Of a stretch of DNA of 64,000 nt, positions 7,044 through 15,748 are shown in pieces. The position numbers and the translations under genes were made by a program. The notes beneath the pieces are model-generated. The model did no database searches. It worked only from the letters and a program-made list of their open reading frames with translations, and had not been told where the DNA came from. Source of the stretch: Labilithrix sp. (GTDB lineage Bacteria; Myxococcota_A; Polyangia; Polyangiales; Polyangiaceae); the NCBI GenBank assembly GCA_019637225.1, contig JAHBWC010000009.1:88795-152794 (forward strand), written 5' to 3'. Every line of letters starts with the position of its first letter. Within the stretch, counting starts at the first letter, position 1.

Positions 7044-7901
7044 ATGCTGACGGTCTTCGACGCCGTGACGACGCACCGCGTCTGTCCGTGCGACTGCTTC
7101 CGGAACCTCACGGTCGCCGAGCGCGTCGCGGGGATCCGCGCGGTCTATCACCTCGACGACGCGCTGCGCGGGTGGGGCTACACGCCGATCTACGACGTCC
7201 ACGGCGATCTGCTCTTCCGGCAAGCGCAGCAGAACGGCGATCCCGCGTACCGCGGCGTGGCGGTGCGCTTCGGCGACTGCATCTACCGCCGGCTCCTCGG
7301 CAGCCTCGTGCACGAGTGCCTCCACGCCGTCTGCGGTGACGTGACGAAGGCGAACTACGGCGTGCTCTTCGGCCTGCCCTACGGCGTTCCGGTCGACGTG
7401 ACGCCGTCGGAGGAGGAGGCGTTCCTCGAGCCGTTCAACTTCGGCGAGGCCCGCGCGTGGGCAGGCGTGTGGCTCGTCGGCAAGGCGATGTTCGCGGTCG
7501 ACTGGAGCCTCCGGACCGCGCGCGACGTCGGCACGTACTGCTTCACCGGAGGCAACGCGCTCGTCGCCGTCCCGCCGGGCTACCGCGCCGTCGCCCACGT
7601 CGACCGCACGCACCACCCCGAGCGCTACTACGCGAAGGCCCGCAAGCTCGAAGAGCGCGCGCGGGCGTGGTTCGCCGAGGACGACAACCTCGCGAAGGTG
7701 ACCGCGCGGATCGACGAGGCCGCGGCGATCGGCGCGAAGAAGCGTCCGCGGAAGTACCCGGAGGCAGAGACGATCGCGAGGAGCGCGCCGAAGAAGATCG
7801 AGCGCAACGAGCCGTGCGTGTGCGGCAGCGCCAAGAAGTTCAAGGACTGCTGCGGCCCGCGCGGGACGCTCGAGCACTTCTTGCCCGTCAACGCGCGCTG
7901 A
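7044..7901 (+). CDS. HExxH and SEC-C motif protein
   Basis: 285-aa cytoplasmic protein of unknown role. It ends in a complete SEC-C zinc motif (RNEPCVCGSAKKFKDCCG, as at the SecA C-terminus). Near residue 95 it carries HECLHAVCGD, an HExxH sequence of the metallopeptidase type. The N-terminus is Cys-rich (RVCPCDCF). No signal peptide is seen. The ATG start at 7044 is the only good one; the next gene ends 4 bases downstream in the convergent direction. SEC-C modules often mark proteins that bind ribosomes or SecB-like chaperones. Whether HExxH is catalytic is unknown. Confidence 0.78.
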   Translation: MLTVFDAVTTHRVCPCDCFRNLTVAERVAGIRAVYHLDDALRGWGYTPIYDVHGDLLFRQAQQNGDPAYRGVAVRFGDCIYRRLLGSLVHECLHAVCGDVTKANYGVLFGLPYGVPVDVTPSEEEAFLEPFNFGEARAWAGVWLVGKAMFAVDWSLRTARDVGTYCFTGGNALVAVPPGYRAVAHVDRTHHPERYYAKARKLEERARAWFAEDDNLAKVTARIDEAAAIGAKKRPRKYPEAETIARSAPKKIERNEPCVCGSAKKFKDCCGPRGTLEHFLPVNAR

Positions 7902-7905
7902 CGCG

Positions 7906-9477
7906 TCACGCGCCGGCGGCGCGCCGAGGCAGCGCGCTCACCATGCGCCGGACCGCCTCGCGCGCCTCGCGCTCCTCGTGCTGGGCGAAGCCGAGGCGCA
8001 AGAACGGCCGACTCCTGCCGTCGAACGCGAACTGCCGCGCCGGCTGCAGGACGAGCGCCGCGCGCTCGAGCGCGCGCGCCGCCCACACGTCGACCGCGAC
8101 GTCGCTCGCCACGCGCGCCCAGATGGCCGTGCCGCCGCTCGGGAGCGCGAACGAGAGGACCCCGCCGAGCTCCGCTTCGAGGAGCGAAGCGAGTCGCGCG
8201 CGGCGCTCGGCGTAGACGCGCTTGGCGCGCCGGACGTGGCGCTGGACCTCACCCTCCTCGACGAGCTCCGCGATCGCCGTCTCGAGCAGGTAGTCGCCCT
8301 GGCGATCGACGATCCGTCGCGTCGCCGCGAGCCGCTCGATGACGGGGACGGGCGCGACGACGAAGCCGATGCGCATCCCCGGCGCCAGGACCTTCGAGAG
8401 CGTGCCGACGTAGACGACGACGCCGTGGACGTCCGCGCTCGCGAGCGGCAGGACCGGGCGTCCCTCGTAGTGGAACTCGTGATCGTAGTCGTCCTCGAGC
8501 ACCCAGAACCGCCGCTCCCGCGCGAGCTCGAGGAGGCGCAGGCGACGGGCCGGCGCGAGCGTCGTGGTCGTCGGGAACTGGTGGTGAGGCGTGACGTAGA
8601 CGCCGCGGATCGGCGTTGCGGCCGCGAGCCGCTCGAGCGCGACCACGTCGATACCGTGCGCGTCGACCGGCACCGGCACGAGGCGCGCGCCGCCCGCGCG
8701 GAGGGCCTCCCACGCGGGCCGGTAGCCGAGCGCCTCGACGGCGACGACGTCGCCGGGAGCGAGCAGCGTGCGCGCGACGAGGTCGATCCCCATCTGGCTG
8801 CCCCGCGCCACGAGCACGTGGTCCTCACGCGCCGCGACGCCGCGCGTGGCCGAGACCATCTTCGCCACCGCGCGGCGGAGCGCGACGGGGCCCTCCGGAT
8901 CGCCGTACGACAGGACGGCGAGCGCGCTCCGGCGGAGGACGCGGCGGATCGCGCGCGCGAGCTCGCCCGCCGGGACGAGGCGGACGTCGGGGACCCCGCC
9001 GCCCAGCGTCATCAGCGTGTCCGTCGCGATCGCCCCTCGGCCGCGCGGCGGCGGCGCGAGCACGGTGCGCATCCGCGCCTCCGCGGCGAGCGCCAGCGCT
9101 CCGGCGCCGCGATCGCGGCCGAGCGAGCGCGCGGGATCGACGACGTCATAGCCGGGCCGCGCCGCGATCTCGCGGGCCTCGGCCGCTCTGGCCGAGAACC
9201 GCTTCGGCTCGGGCTCCGGGATCTCGACCGAGACGAACGTGCCCCGCGCCTTCTCGGACGCGATCCAGCCCTCCGCGAAGAGCTCCCGATACGCGGCGAG
9301 CACGGTGTTGCGGTGGACGCCGAGCGACGAGGCGAGCGTGCGCGTGCCGGGCAGCGCGTCCCCCGCGCGGAGACGGCCACGGCGGATGTCGTCGGTGATC
9401 GCGCGCGCGATCCGCACGAACGTCGGGCCGTCTTCGTCGCCGCGGGTCAGGTCGATCGTCACGTTCCAGCTCGCCAT
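7906..9477 (-). CDS. MocR-family regulator (GntR HTH plus PLP aminotransferase domain)
   Basis: 523-aa regulator of the PdxR/GabR/TauR type. Residues about 20-85 are a GntR winged helix (RIARAITDDIRRGRLRAGD, GVHRNTVLAAYREL). The remainder is a fold-type I aminotransferase-like domain with the PLP-lysine context VGTLSKVLAPGMRIGF (about residue 360), the LEDDYDHEF signature and the closing PSGGTAIW segment. It is divergent from a flavin-binding/GNAT gene, with a perfect CTGGTAC-N8-GTACCAG dyad between them, so it probably controls that gene and itself. The pairing with a pyridoxamine-oxidase-like protein suggests a B6-related or PLP-adduct signal. Confidence 0.92.
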   Translation of the reverse strand: MASWNVTIDLTRGDEDGPTFVRIARAITDDIRRGRLRAGDALPGTRTLASSLGVHRNTVLAAYRELFAEGWIASEKARGTFVSVEIPEPEPKRFSARAAEAREIAARPGYDVVDPARSLGRDRGAGALALAAEARMRTVLAPPPRGRGAIATDTLMTLGGGVPDVRLVPAGELARAIRRVLRRSALAVLSYGDPEGPVALRRAVAKMVSATRGVAAREDHVLVARGSQMGIDLVARTLLAPGDVVAVEALGYRPAWEALRAGGARLVPVPVDAHGIDVVALERLAAATPIRGVYVTPHHQFPTTTTLAPARRLRLLELARERRFWVLEDDYDHEFHYEGRPVLPLASADVHGVVVYVGTLSKVLAPGMRIGFVVAPVPVIERLAATRRIVDRQGDYLLETAIAELVEEGEVQRHVRRAKRVYAERRARLASLLEAELGGVLSFALPSGGTAIWARVASDVAVDVWAARALERAALVLQPARQFAFDGRSRPFLRLGFAQHEEREAREAVRRMVSALPRRAAGA

Positions 9478-9510
9478 GGCACTCCAACTGGTCTGTCGTG
9501 ATTCGTGAAT

Positions 9511-9532
9511 CTGGTACTCATCAAGGTACCAG
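9511..9532. promoter_or_regulatory. Probable MocR operator
   Basis: Perfect inverted repeat CTGGTAC (9511-9517), 8-base spacer, GTACCAG (9526-9532), inside the 75-base divergent spacer. A third half-site, CTGGTCT, lies at 9488-9494, 23 bases (about two helix turns) away. Inverted plus direct half-sites of this kind are typical of MocR operators. It also argues for ATG 9553, since a GTG at 9505 would put the operator inside the coding region. Confidence 0.7.
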
Positions 9533-9552
9533 TCTCGGGTCATCTTGGCGCC

Positions 9553-10737
9553 ATGAACGAGCGCACGAGGGAGCACGCGCCGTCCGAGGCGCTCGCGGAG
9601 CGTCCGCCCGGTCCGGACGCCGTATCGAGGTCCGGGCCCAAAGCCGCCTCGCCGATGCGGCGGGCCGTCTTCCGCAGCACGGCCGAGGAGGGGCGCGCGC
9701 TGCTCGAGCGGGCGCCGGTCGTTCACCTCGCGACGACCGCCAAAGGCGGCCGGCCGATCCTGCGCGCGGTCCACGGCGTCATCGACGGCGACGTCCTCGC
9801 GTTCCACGGCGCGCCCGCGGGCGAGAAGCTCGACGGGCTCGGCCGGCAGGCGGTGATCGCAGCGCACGAGGTCGTCGCCGAGATCCCGAGCTGGTTCGTC
9901 GATCCCGAGCGAGCGTGCCCCGCGACCACGTACTACGTGAGCGCGCAGGTCCACGGCGTCCTCGAAGAGATCACCGCTCCCGACGTCAAGGCGCGCGTCC
10001 TAGAGGGGCTGATGGCGAAGTACCAGCCCGAGGGGCGGCACGTCCCGATCCGGAGCGACGATCCCCGCTACGCGAAGGCCGTCGCCGGGCTCCTCGTCGC
10101 CGGCGTCCGGCTCGACGACGTCGTCTGCAAGGCGAAGCTCGGACAGAACGGACGCCTCGAGGAGCGCCGGCGCATCGTCACGGAGCTCTGGAGGCGCGGC
10201 GGTCCCGGCGACGCCCGCGCGGTCGACACGCTCGTCCGCCGGTTCCCGGAGCTCACGCCTGCGTTCCTCGAGAGGGACGGCCTCCGCCTCGCGGCCACGC
10301 TCGACGCGTCGGAGCTCGACGAGATCGCGCCGCTGCTCGACGAGGCCTACTGGCTCGCGGGCGTGCCGCGGGAGGCGGTCCTGGCGGCGTTCCTCGCGTC
10401 GGCTGCCGTCGTCACCGCGCGCGACGCCCGCACCGGGGCTCTCGTCGCGCTCGCGCGGGCGACGTCCGACGGCAAGGTCGCGTGGATCTACGACGTCGTC
10501 GTGCGCGACGAGCATCGCCGCGCGGGCGCCGGCACGGCGGTCATGGAGCTCCTCCTCGATCACCCGGCCGTGCGCGGCGCCCGCCACGTGCGCCTGACGA
10601 CGCGCGACGCGGAGGCGTTCTACCGCCGCCTCGGCTTCCTCGAGCTGTCCGAAGCGCCGCGCCACCCGTGGCGGTCGATCGAGATGATCCGCGCGAAGCC
10701 TACCGCCGCGCGCGTGGCGCTCGATGACCGAGCGTGA
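9553..10737 (+). CDS. Flavin-binding (pyridoxamine-oxidase-like) and GNAT acetyltransferase fusion
   Basis: 394-aa two-domain protein. Residues about 30-215 form a NimA/pyridoxamine 5'-phosphate oxidase-like split barrel (RSTAEEGRALLERAPVVHLA, VHGVIDGDVLAFHGAPAGEK, then SWFVDPERACPATTYY and ARVLEGLMAKYQPEG). Residues about 255-385 are a GNAT domain with the acetyl-CoA loop VRDEHRRAGAGTAVMELLL and the closing AEAFYRRLGF. FMN-barrel proteins of this type reduce nitro groups or bind FMN/haem; the GNAT partner may acetylate the product. The adjacent MocR gene and operator predict PLP- or amine-responsive expression. The fusion of the two domains is the unusual point. Confidence 0.88.
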   Translation: MNERTREHAPSEALAERPPGPDAVSRSGPKAASPMRRAVFRSTAEEGRALLERAPVVHLATTAKGGRPILRAVHGVIDGDVLAFHGAPAGEKLDGLGRQAVIAAHEVVAEIPSWFVDPERACPATTYYVSAQVHGVLEEITAPDVKARVLEGLMAKYQPEGRHVPIRSDDPRYAKAVAGLLVAGVRLDDVVCKAKLGQNGRLEERRRIVTELWRRGGPGDARAVDTLVRRFPELTPAFLERDGLRLAATLDASELDEIAPLLDEAYWLAGVPREAVLAAFLASAAVVTARDARTGALVALARATSDGKVAWIYDVVVRDEHRRAGAGTAVMELLLDHPAVRGARHVRLTTRDAEAFYRRLGFLELSEAPRHPWRSIEMIRAKPTAARVALDDRA

Positions 10738-10743
10738 TCCGCG

Positions 10744-11805
10744 TCAGAACGCGCCGCCGAGCCCGAGGCCGGCGAAGCTCGGGCCGAGGATCGGCAGGAG
10801 CATCGGCTTACCGGCCTTCGCCTTCTCGGCGCCGCTCGGCGCGGTCAAGTAGAGGACCGCGCCGACGCCGACGAGGACGAGCGCGCCGCCGCCGAGCACG
10901 GCGGCGATAAGCTGGTTGTTCTTCGCCGCCGAGTTCTTCGAGTTCGCCGCGCGCGTCAGCGAGTCGTACCGGCCGGGGTCCGTCGGTTGCTTCGTGGTCG
11001 GATCGACGAGGGCGTCGGCCTGGCCGCGCAGCTTGTCGCGCTCGCTCTCCACGCTCTTCGCGAGGATGAAGACGCCGACGCCCGCGAGGCCCGCGAGGAC
11101 GCCGCCGCCTGCGACGACGATGCCGACGGTGCGCTGGCCGCTCCCGTCGTTCGTCACGATCACCGGCGGCTGGTAGCTCGCGACGGGGTCGCCGCCGGGC
11201 GGAGTCTGCTCGACCGGCGCGTCCGCCAGCTTCGGCACCTCGACGCGATCGGTCGAGGCGTTGTCGGCGACCTGGAGGATCGTCGACCACGGCAGCTTGC
11301 CGCGCGCCGAGACCTCGATCTTGTGCTCGCCCGGATCGATCGGGAGCGGCACCTCTTTGCCCGCGAGCGCGATCGTCACCTCGACGCCGTCCCGCCTGAC
11401 GACGAGATCGGTGAGAGGCTCCTTCACCGACACGACGACGTAGTGAATCTGCGGCTTGATCCGCGTCGCGGCCTCCTGGGCGAGCTTCTCGCGCTCGCTC
11501 TGGCCCCGCTGCTGCGCGAGGCCGCCCGCCGACCGGTACCACGTCCACGCGCTCGCCCACTTCTTCTGCTTCTCGAAGCAGACGGCGAGGTTGATCTGCG
11601 TCCCAGGCGAGGGGTCCGCCTTGTTGCTCTGCGCGAACGCCTCGCAAGCGACCGGGAAATCGTTCCGCTTCATCGCCGCGAGGCCCTCCTGGAAGAAGGT
11701 CTCGGCCGCGGACTCGTCGGCCCACGCCGTGGAAGGCGCGACGGTCAGACAGGAGAAGGCGAGCGCAGCGCCGGCGACGAGACGCGCCAGGGGGCGGGTT
11801 CCCAT
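10744..11805 (-). CDS. TPR/PEGA-like membrane protein paired with the kinase
   Basis: 353-aa exported protein. After a signal peptide (GAALAFSCLTVAPSTAWA) come TPR-like helices (AAETFFQEGLAAMKRNDF, INLAVCFEKQKKWASAWTWY), then a PEGA-like beta domain (VVRRDGVEVTIALAGKEV, IDPGEHKIEVSARG). Two transmembrane helices follow (IVVAGGGVLAGLAGVGVFIL and LIAAVLGGGALVLVGVGAVL). It lies 27 bases downstream of the Ser/Thr kinase gene on the same strand, a very common pairing in Polyangiales. Its biochemical role is unknown; a kinase-linked envelope sensor is plausible. ATG 11805 is preferred over an earlier in-frame start at 11823 because it begins the signal peptide. Confidence 0.85.
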   Translation of the reverse strand: MGTRPLARLVAGAALAFSCLTVAPSTAWADESAAETFFQEGLAAMKRNDFPVACEAFAQSNKADPSPGTQINLAVCFEKQKKWASAWTWYRSAGGLAQQRGQSEREKLAQEAATRIKPQIHYVVVSVKEPLTDLVVRRDGVEVTIALAGKEVPLPIDPGEHKIEVSARGKLPWSTILQVADNASTDRVEVPKLADAPVEQTPPGGDPVASYQPPVIVTNDGSGQRTVGIVVAGGGVLAGLAGVGVFILAKSVESERDKLRGQADALVDPTTKQPTDPGRYDSLTRAANSKNSAAKNNQLIAAVLGGGALVLVGVGAVLYLTAPSGAEKAKAGKPMLLPILGPSFAGLGLGGAF

Positions 11806-11832
11806 CGCCGCCTTATACACCAAGCCCGATCG

Positions 11833-13473
11833 TCAGCGGTTGTCCTGCAATCCGTTCGGCTTCGTGGCCGACGCCTTCGGCTGCGGAGTCGGCTGCGGAG
11901 GCGGCTTCGGATCGGGGTCCTTCGGCGGATCGACCTTCACGGTCGTCGGGCCCGTCGGCGGCCGCAGGCCCTTCGTCGTCGCGGCGGCGCCGGTCGCTCC
12001 TCCGCCGGTCGTCGCGGCCCCCGTCTTGGCGGCGCCGGTCGTCTCGGCGCCGGTCACCGCCGCCGTCGCGCTGCCGGCGGACGCTGGCTCCGCGACGGTC
12101 GCGGACGGCGTCGGGTCCACCTCGGGCGCCGCCGTCGGCGTGACCGCGATCGGCGCCGACGGAGCCGACGCCGTGACGCTCGACCCCGTGCTCGGATCCG
12201 ACGTCGCCCTCCCCTTCATCGCGAAGAGCGCGCCGCCCACGCCGACGAGCGCGAGCGCCACGGCCGCCACGAGGCCGATGACGAGCGGCGCCTTCGACTG
12301 CGGGACGCCCATCGCGCTGCCGGTGCTCTGCCAGCCGTCGCCCGTCTGCTGCATTCCCGGCTGCGGAGTGCTCGCGCCGAGCGCGATGGTGCCGCCGATG
12401 ACGCGTGGGCCGGAGCCCGTGACCGCGCCCGTCGAGGGCAGCTGCGGGCGAGCCATGTGCGGTCCGGTCGGGGTCACCGCGCCCGCGTGCGGGTACGAGC
12501 CCGAAGGCGCGAGCCCGGCCACCGGCGAGACGGCGCCTGGCGCGAGCAGCGCGGTCCCGCCGAGCGCGCCGCCGGCCGCGGCCTGCTGCGTCGCGAACGG
12601 CGCGAGCGCGGCGGCGAGCTCGGTCGCGGTCTGGAAGCGGTGCTCCGGCCGTCGCTGCAAGCAGCGGAGCACGACCTCCTCGAGAGCTTGCGACACGTCG
12701 GCGCCGTGCGCCCGGAGCGGCGCGGGATCCGTCTCGAGGATGGCCGCGAAGAGCTCACCGAGGTTGTCGCCCATGAAGGGGAGCTGGCCGGTGATGAGCT
12801 CGTAGAGGATGACCCCGATCGCCCAGATGTCGGCGCGCTGATCGACGCTCTTCGAGCTCCGGAGCTGCTCGGGCGACATGTAGAGCGGCGAGCCGAGCAT
12901 CGCCTTCGTCGAGGTGAGAGCGCTGGGACTCGCCGCGAGCGCCGACGAGCCCTGGGCCTTGGAGATGCCGAAATCGAGCACCTTCACGACCAGCGTGCCG
13001 TCCTTGCGCCTCGCGAGGAACAGGTTCGACGGCTTGAGATCGCGGTGCACGATGCCGATCGCGTGGGCCTGCGCGACGCCCTTCAGGGCCTCGAGCACGT
13101 ATCCGACGGCGACGTGGGGCAGGAGGCGACGCGCGGGATCGCGCTCCAAGACCTGCGCGAGGTCCTCGCCGTCGAGCAGCTCGAGGACCATGTACGCGTA
13201 GCCCATCTCCTCGTCGACGTCGTCGACGCGGACCACGTGCTCGTTCTGGATGTTCGCCGCGGCGCGCCCCTCGTTGATGAACCGCTGCGCGGCCTCCGGG
13301 TTGCTCGCGTCGGCGAGCATGATCTTGATGGCGACCGCCTTCGAGAGCTTGACGTGCTTCGCTGCGAAGACCGCGCCCATGCCGCCCTGACCGAGGAGCC
13401 GGTCGAGGAGGTACTTGCCCGCGATCATGTCCCCCGGCCGGGGCAGCTGCGCGGAGAGGGAGGCGGCTGTCAT
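11833..13473 (-). CDS. Membrane-anchored Ser/Thr protein kinase
   Basis: 546-aa Hanks-type kinase. The catalytic domain (about 17-275) has the Gly loop GQGGMGAVF, VAIKIM (Lys), HRDLKPSN, DFGISK and the MSPEQL activation-segment end, so it should be active. A Pro/Ala/Gly-rich linker leads to one transmembrane helix (about 393-418, VIGLVAAVALALVGVGGALF). The outside part is a long Thr/Ala/Pro-rich tail with no recognised domain. It is the first gene of an operon with the TPR/PEGA gene. ATG 13473 overlaps the stop of a possible 33-codon leader ORF. Confidence 0.95.
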   Translation of the reverse strand: MTAASLSAQLPRPGDMIAGKYLLDRLLGQGGMGAVFAAKHVKLSKAVAIKIMLADASNPEAAQRFINEGRAAANIQNEHVVRVDDVDEEMGYAYMVLELLDGEDLAQVLERDPARRLLPHVAVGYVLEALKGVAQAHAIGIVHRDLKPSNLFLARRKDGTLVVKVLDFGISKAQGSSALAASPSALTSTKAMLGSPLYMSPEQLRSSKSVDQRADIWAIGVILYELITGQLPFMGDNLGELFAAILETDPAPLRAHGADVSQALEEVVLRCLQRRPEHRFQTATELAAALAPFATQQAAAGGALGGTALLAPGAVSPVAGLAPSGSYPHAGAVTPTGPHMARPQLPSTGAVTGSGPRVIGGTIALGASTPQPGMQQTGDGWQSTGSAMGVPQSKAPLVIGLVAAVALALVGVGGALFAMKGRATSDPSTGSSVTASAPSAPIAVTPTAAPEVDPTPSATVAEPASAGSATAAVTGAETTGAAKTGAATTGGGATGAAATTKGLRPPTGPTTVKVDPPKDPDPKPPPQPTPQPKASATKPNGLQDNR

Positions 13474-13571
13474 GGCTGCTCCAGAATAGTGGCGCGCTCG
13501 CGAGGCCACAAGCCAGCGGCATGCGTCGCGCGAGTTCGGCCGGGCCGCAAATCCACGGCTTCGGCTTTCAT
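13470..13571 (-). CDS. Possible 33-aa leader ORF overlapping the kinase start
   Basis: Short frame starting at ATG 13571 with an AAGAGGTG ribosome-site-like sequence just upstream. It encodes 33 residues and stops exactly in the ATGA of the kinase start. The first part lies in an AT-richer patch (GGCTTTCATTTTCACCTCTT). It could give translational coupling. The peptide has no recognisable features, and chance is a real alternative. Confidence 0.3.
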   Translation of the reverse strand: MKAEAVDLRPGRTRATHAAGLWPRERATILEQP

Positions 13572-13648
13572 TTTCACCTCTTGGGAGGGGACGTCACTCA
13601 TCGGGGTGACCCGGAGTACGCCCGTCGTCGGGCTTTCGGTCTACGTCG

Positions 13649-14014
13649 TCAGCCGAGGCGGACCACCTCGCCGCCGATCGACGCGAGGCTCTCGAGGCTG
13701 CGGCGCTGCCAGTGGCTCTTCCCGTCGGGCACGAAGCGCGCGACGTAGCGCGGCGCTCGCTCTAGCTCGCAGAGCCACGCCAGCATCGATCGCAGGCACG
13801 CGGCGCTCATGAACTCGAGGGCGCGGAGATCGAAGACGACCTCGACGGCCTTCGTCTCGAGGGCAAGCTCGTGGATCGCCGTCAGGTACGCGGCGAGATC
13901 GTCACGCGTGACGGACTCGGCGCTCCCGACGAACCTCACAGTGATCCGATCTCCCTTCGGCTCGGTCTCCGTCACGAGATCGGGCGTCGCGATTTCGAGG
14001 ATCTCTCCGCTCAT
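13649..14014 (-). CDS. STAS-like regulator
   Basis: 121-aa protein with an STAS-type core (VVFDLRALEFMSAACLRSML), the position where SpoIIAA-type antagonists keep a phosphorylatable Ser or Thr. Here the equivalent D-S-S/G segment reads MSAACL, so phosphorylation is uncertain. Its ATG overlaps the stop of the HATPase gene (ATGA). STAS/HATPase gene pairs of this kind resemble the slr1659/slr1658-type regulators of cyanobacteria and proteobacteria, thought to act as a partner-switch module. No sigma factor or PP2C gene is adjacent. Confidence 0.75.
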   Translation of the reverse strand: MSGEILEIATPDLVTETEPKGDRITVRFVGSAESVTRDDLAAYLTAIHELALETKAVEVVFDLRALEFMSAACLRSMLAWLCELERAPRYVARFVPDGKSHWQRRSLESLASIGGEVVRLG

Positions 14015-14523
14015 CGAAGCGGCGGTCCCTTCGACGGCGCGAACCGTCCTTCGGCGCGAATGAGGACGGTGCCCTCCTCGAAGCGTCCGCAGAGATCGAG
14101 CCCCGCCTCCGCGTGCACGCGTCCGAGGCCGAGGCCCGGACCGTCGAGGCGCGCGACAGCCTGCCGCATCAGATCGCGGTAGTAAGCGCCGCGATCCGGG
14201 CTCGCCTGCATCGCGTCGAGCAAGCGCTGAAGCTCGCGGCCGCGGTCCTCGTCGAGCCGGTTCTTCGTGACGATGACGACCCCGACGTCGTCGCCGACGT
14301 GATGCAGCTCCACGCGGATCCGGCTCGCGTCCTGGGTCGCGTAGCGGACGGCGTTGTCGAGGAGCTCGTGGGTCGCCACCACGACGCGCGCCGCGATGTC
14401 ACCGTCGGCGAGGACGCGCCCGCAAAGCTCGGCGACGAACCGGCGCACCGACGCGACCAGCGTCGGTGCCGGCGATACGCTCAGCTCGAAGGAGGTGCTC
14501 GTCCCCGTCTTCGCCACGATCAT
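14011..14523 (-). CDS. HATPase-type kinase-like partner of the STAS protein
   Basis: 170-aa protein with a GHKL ATPase fold: N-box HELLDNAVRYA and a G-rich lid DGPGLGLGRVHAEAG. It has no HisKA, sensor or membrane region, which fits an RsbW/SpoIIAB-like or slr1658-like regulator. It is followed with a 4-base ATGA overlap by the STAS gene, so the two are co-translated. ATG 14523 is chosen over an upstream start at 14613, which would add an atypical basic extension. Confidence 0.75.
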   Translation of the reverse strand: MIVAKTGTSTSFELSVSPAPTLVASVRRFVAELCGRVLADGDIAARVVVATHELLDNAVRYATQDASRIRVELHHVGDDVGVVIVTKNRLDEDRGRELQRLLDAMQASPDRGAYYRDLMRQAVARLDGPGLGLGRVHAEAGLDLCGRFEEGTVLIRAEGRFAPSKGPPLR

Positions 14524-14626
14524 GCGCTGTAGGCCGCCGTCATTCGAGATCGATCCCTTGCTCTGCGATGCCCACTTCGATCCGCATCGAAGGAAGCGCT
14601 CCCGAGGAGACACGAGGTCGAAGCGC

Positions 14627-14753
14627 CAAGATACACGACGTTCACCATCCCGGTCAGGCTTCGTCGCTCCGTCGGAGCATTGCCTGCTCTCGCCTCATCG
14701 GTCCGGCGCGAGACGTGGCCCGACGAGCAACGACGCAAGATACATCGTGTATC
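14627..14753. promoter_or_regulatory. Dyad and repeated half-site upstream of the HATPase/STAS operon
   Basis: GATACA-TCG-TGTATC is a perfect 6-bp dyad at 14739-14753. CAAGATACA occurs at 14627-14635 and again at 14736-14744, 109 bases apart. Both lie in the 285-base gap (14524-14808) before the HATPase/STAS operon, which contains no other gene-like feature. They may be binding sites for an unidentified regulator. Confidence 0.35.
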
Positions 14754-14808
14754 GGCGCGACCGACCCTGCAAGCTCGGGCTCCGGCGCGCCTCGTCCCGT
14801 CCAGGCGG

Positions 14809-15519
14809 TCAGCGTCCGACGAGGCCGCTCGCGAGGAGCCCGTGCAGCGCGTGCTTCGCCCGGAGGATGTCGCTCGGCGAAGCCGCTCCCTCGAGCAGCT
14901 CGAGCGCCACGCCTTCGAGCGCAGAGAGGAGGGCGACGTAGGTAAATCCGTCGAGCGGCGCCACGCGACACGTCTCGGCGGCGCGAACGAGGACCTTCAG
15001 GAGCCGCGCGCGGAAGCGCCGCCGATGACCCGCGAGCGGAGAGTCCGAGCGCATCGACTGCTCGACGAGCACACGGAGGAGCGCCGCGTTCTCGACGTGG
15101 AAGTCGAGGTAAAGCTCGACGCCGGCACGGACGCCGGCCATCGGATCGTCGGCTGACACCGACGTCTCGTCGATCGCGTCGATCGCGTCGAGGAGCTCAC
15201 CCGTCGCGAGCTCGTACACCGCCGCGAGGACGTCCTCCTTGCTCGTGAAGTAGCGGTAGAACGTCCTCCGCGCGACGCTCGCCTCGTCGAGCACGTCCTC
15301 CACGCGGGTCGCGGTGAAGCCACGGCGCGCGAACACTTTCATCGCCGCGGCGACAATCCCGTTTTCGACCACTCGGGCGGTTAGCGACGGCGGGATCGAC
15401 GTTCGGGGCGGGAGCGACGCGCGGGCCCCCGAAGGTGGGGGCTGCGTCTTCGACGTCTCCGGGCTCTGCGTCTGTCGCCCACGTGAAGTGGTGGCGGTCG
15501 ATCGCGTGCGGCGGGCCAT
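14809..15519 (-). CDS. TetR-family transcriptional regulator
   Basis: 236-aa repressor. After a disordered Thr/Pro/Ser-rich extension of about 45 residues comes a typical TetR HTH (IVAAAMKVFARRGFTATRVE, then EASVARRTFYRYFTSKEDVL), followed by an all-helical ligand domain. The N-terminal extension is unusual. No ligand or target is evident: the flanking genes are an unrelated lipoprotein and the HATPase/STAS pair. The gap 15520-15748 before the next gene shows nothing else. Confidence 0.93.
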   Translation of the reverse strand: MARRTRSTATTSRGRQTQSPETSKTQPPPSGARASLPPRTSIPPSLTARVVENGIVAAAMKVFARRGFTATRVEDVLDEASVARRTFYRYFTSKEDVLAAVYELATGELLDAIDAIDETSVSADDPMAGVRAGVELYLDFHVENAALLRVLVEQSMRSDSPLAGHRRRFRARLLKVLVRAAETCRVAPLDGFTYVALLSALEGVALELLEGAASPSDILRAKHALHGLLASGLVGR

Positions 15520-15748
15520 GATCCTCGATTGTCAGGGCTCCTTCGCGCCGTCGCAAGCAACCTCGCGAGGGGATCGATGTGGGTCGAGGTCGCCTCGCGT
15601 CGGACGCCGCCGTCACGCCTGTGAAGAGGAGCTTGGGCTCACCTCGGCCGTGCGCGTGAGGCCGTGTCGTAGGACAACCGACGACCGGCGTGCGGTCCGG
15701 GCTCCGCGCTCCGCGACGCTGCGTCGAGCGAGCACGTAGGATTGGCTC

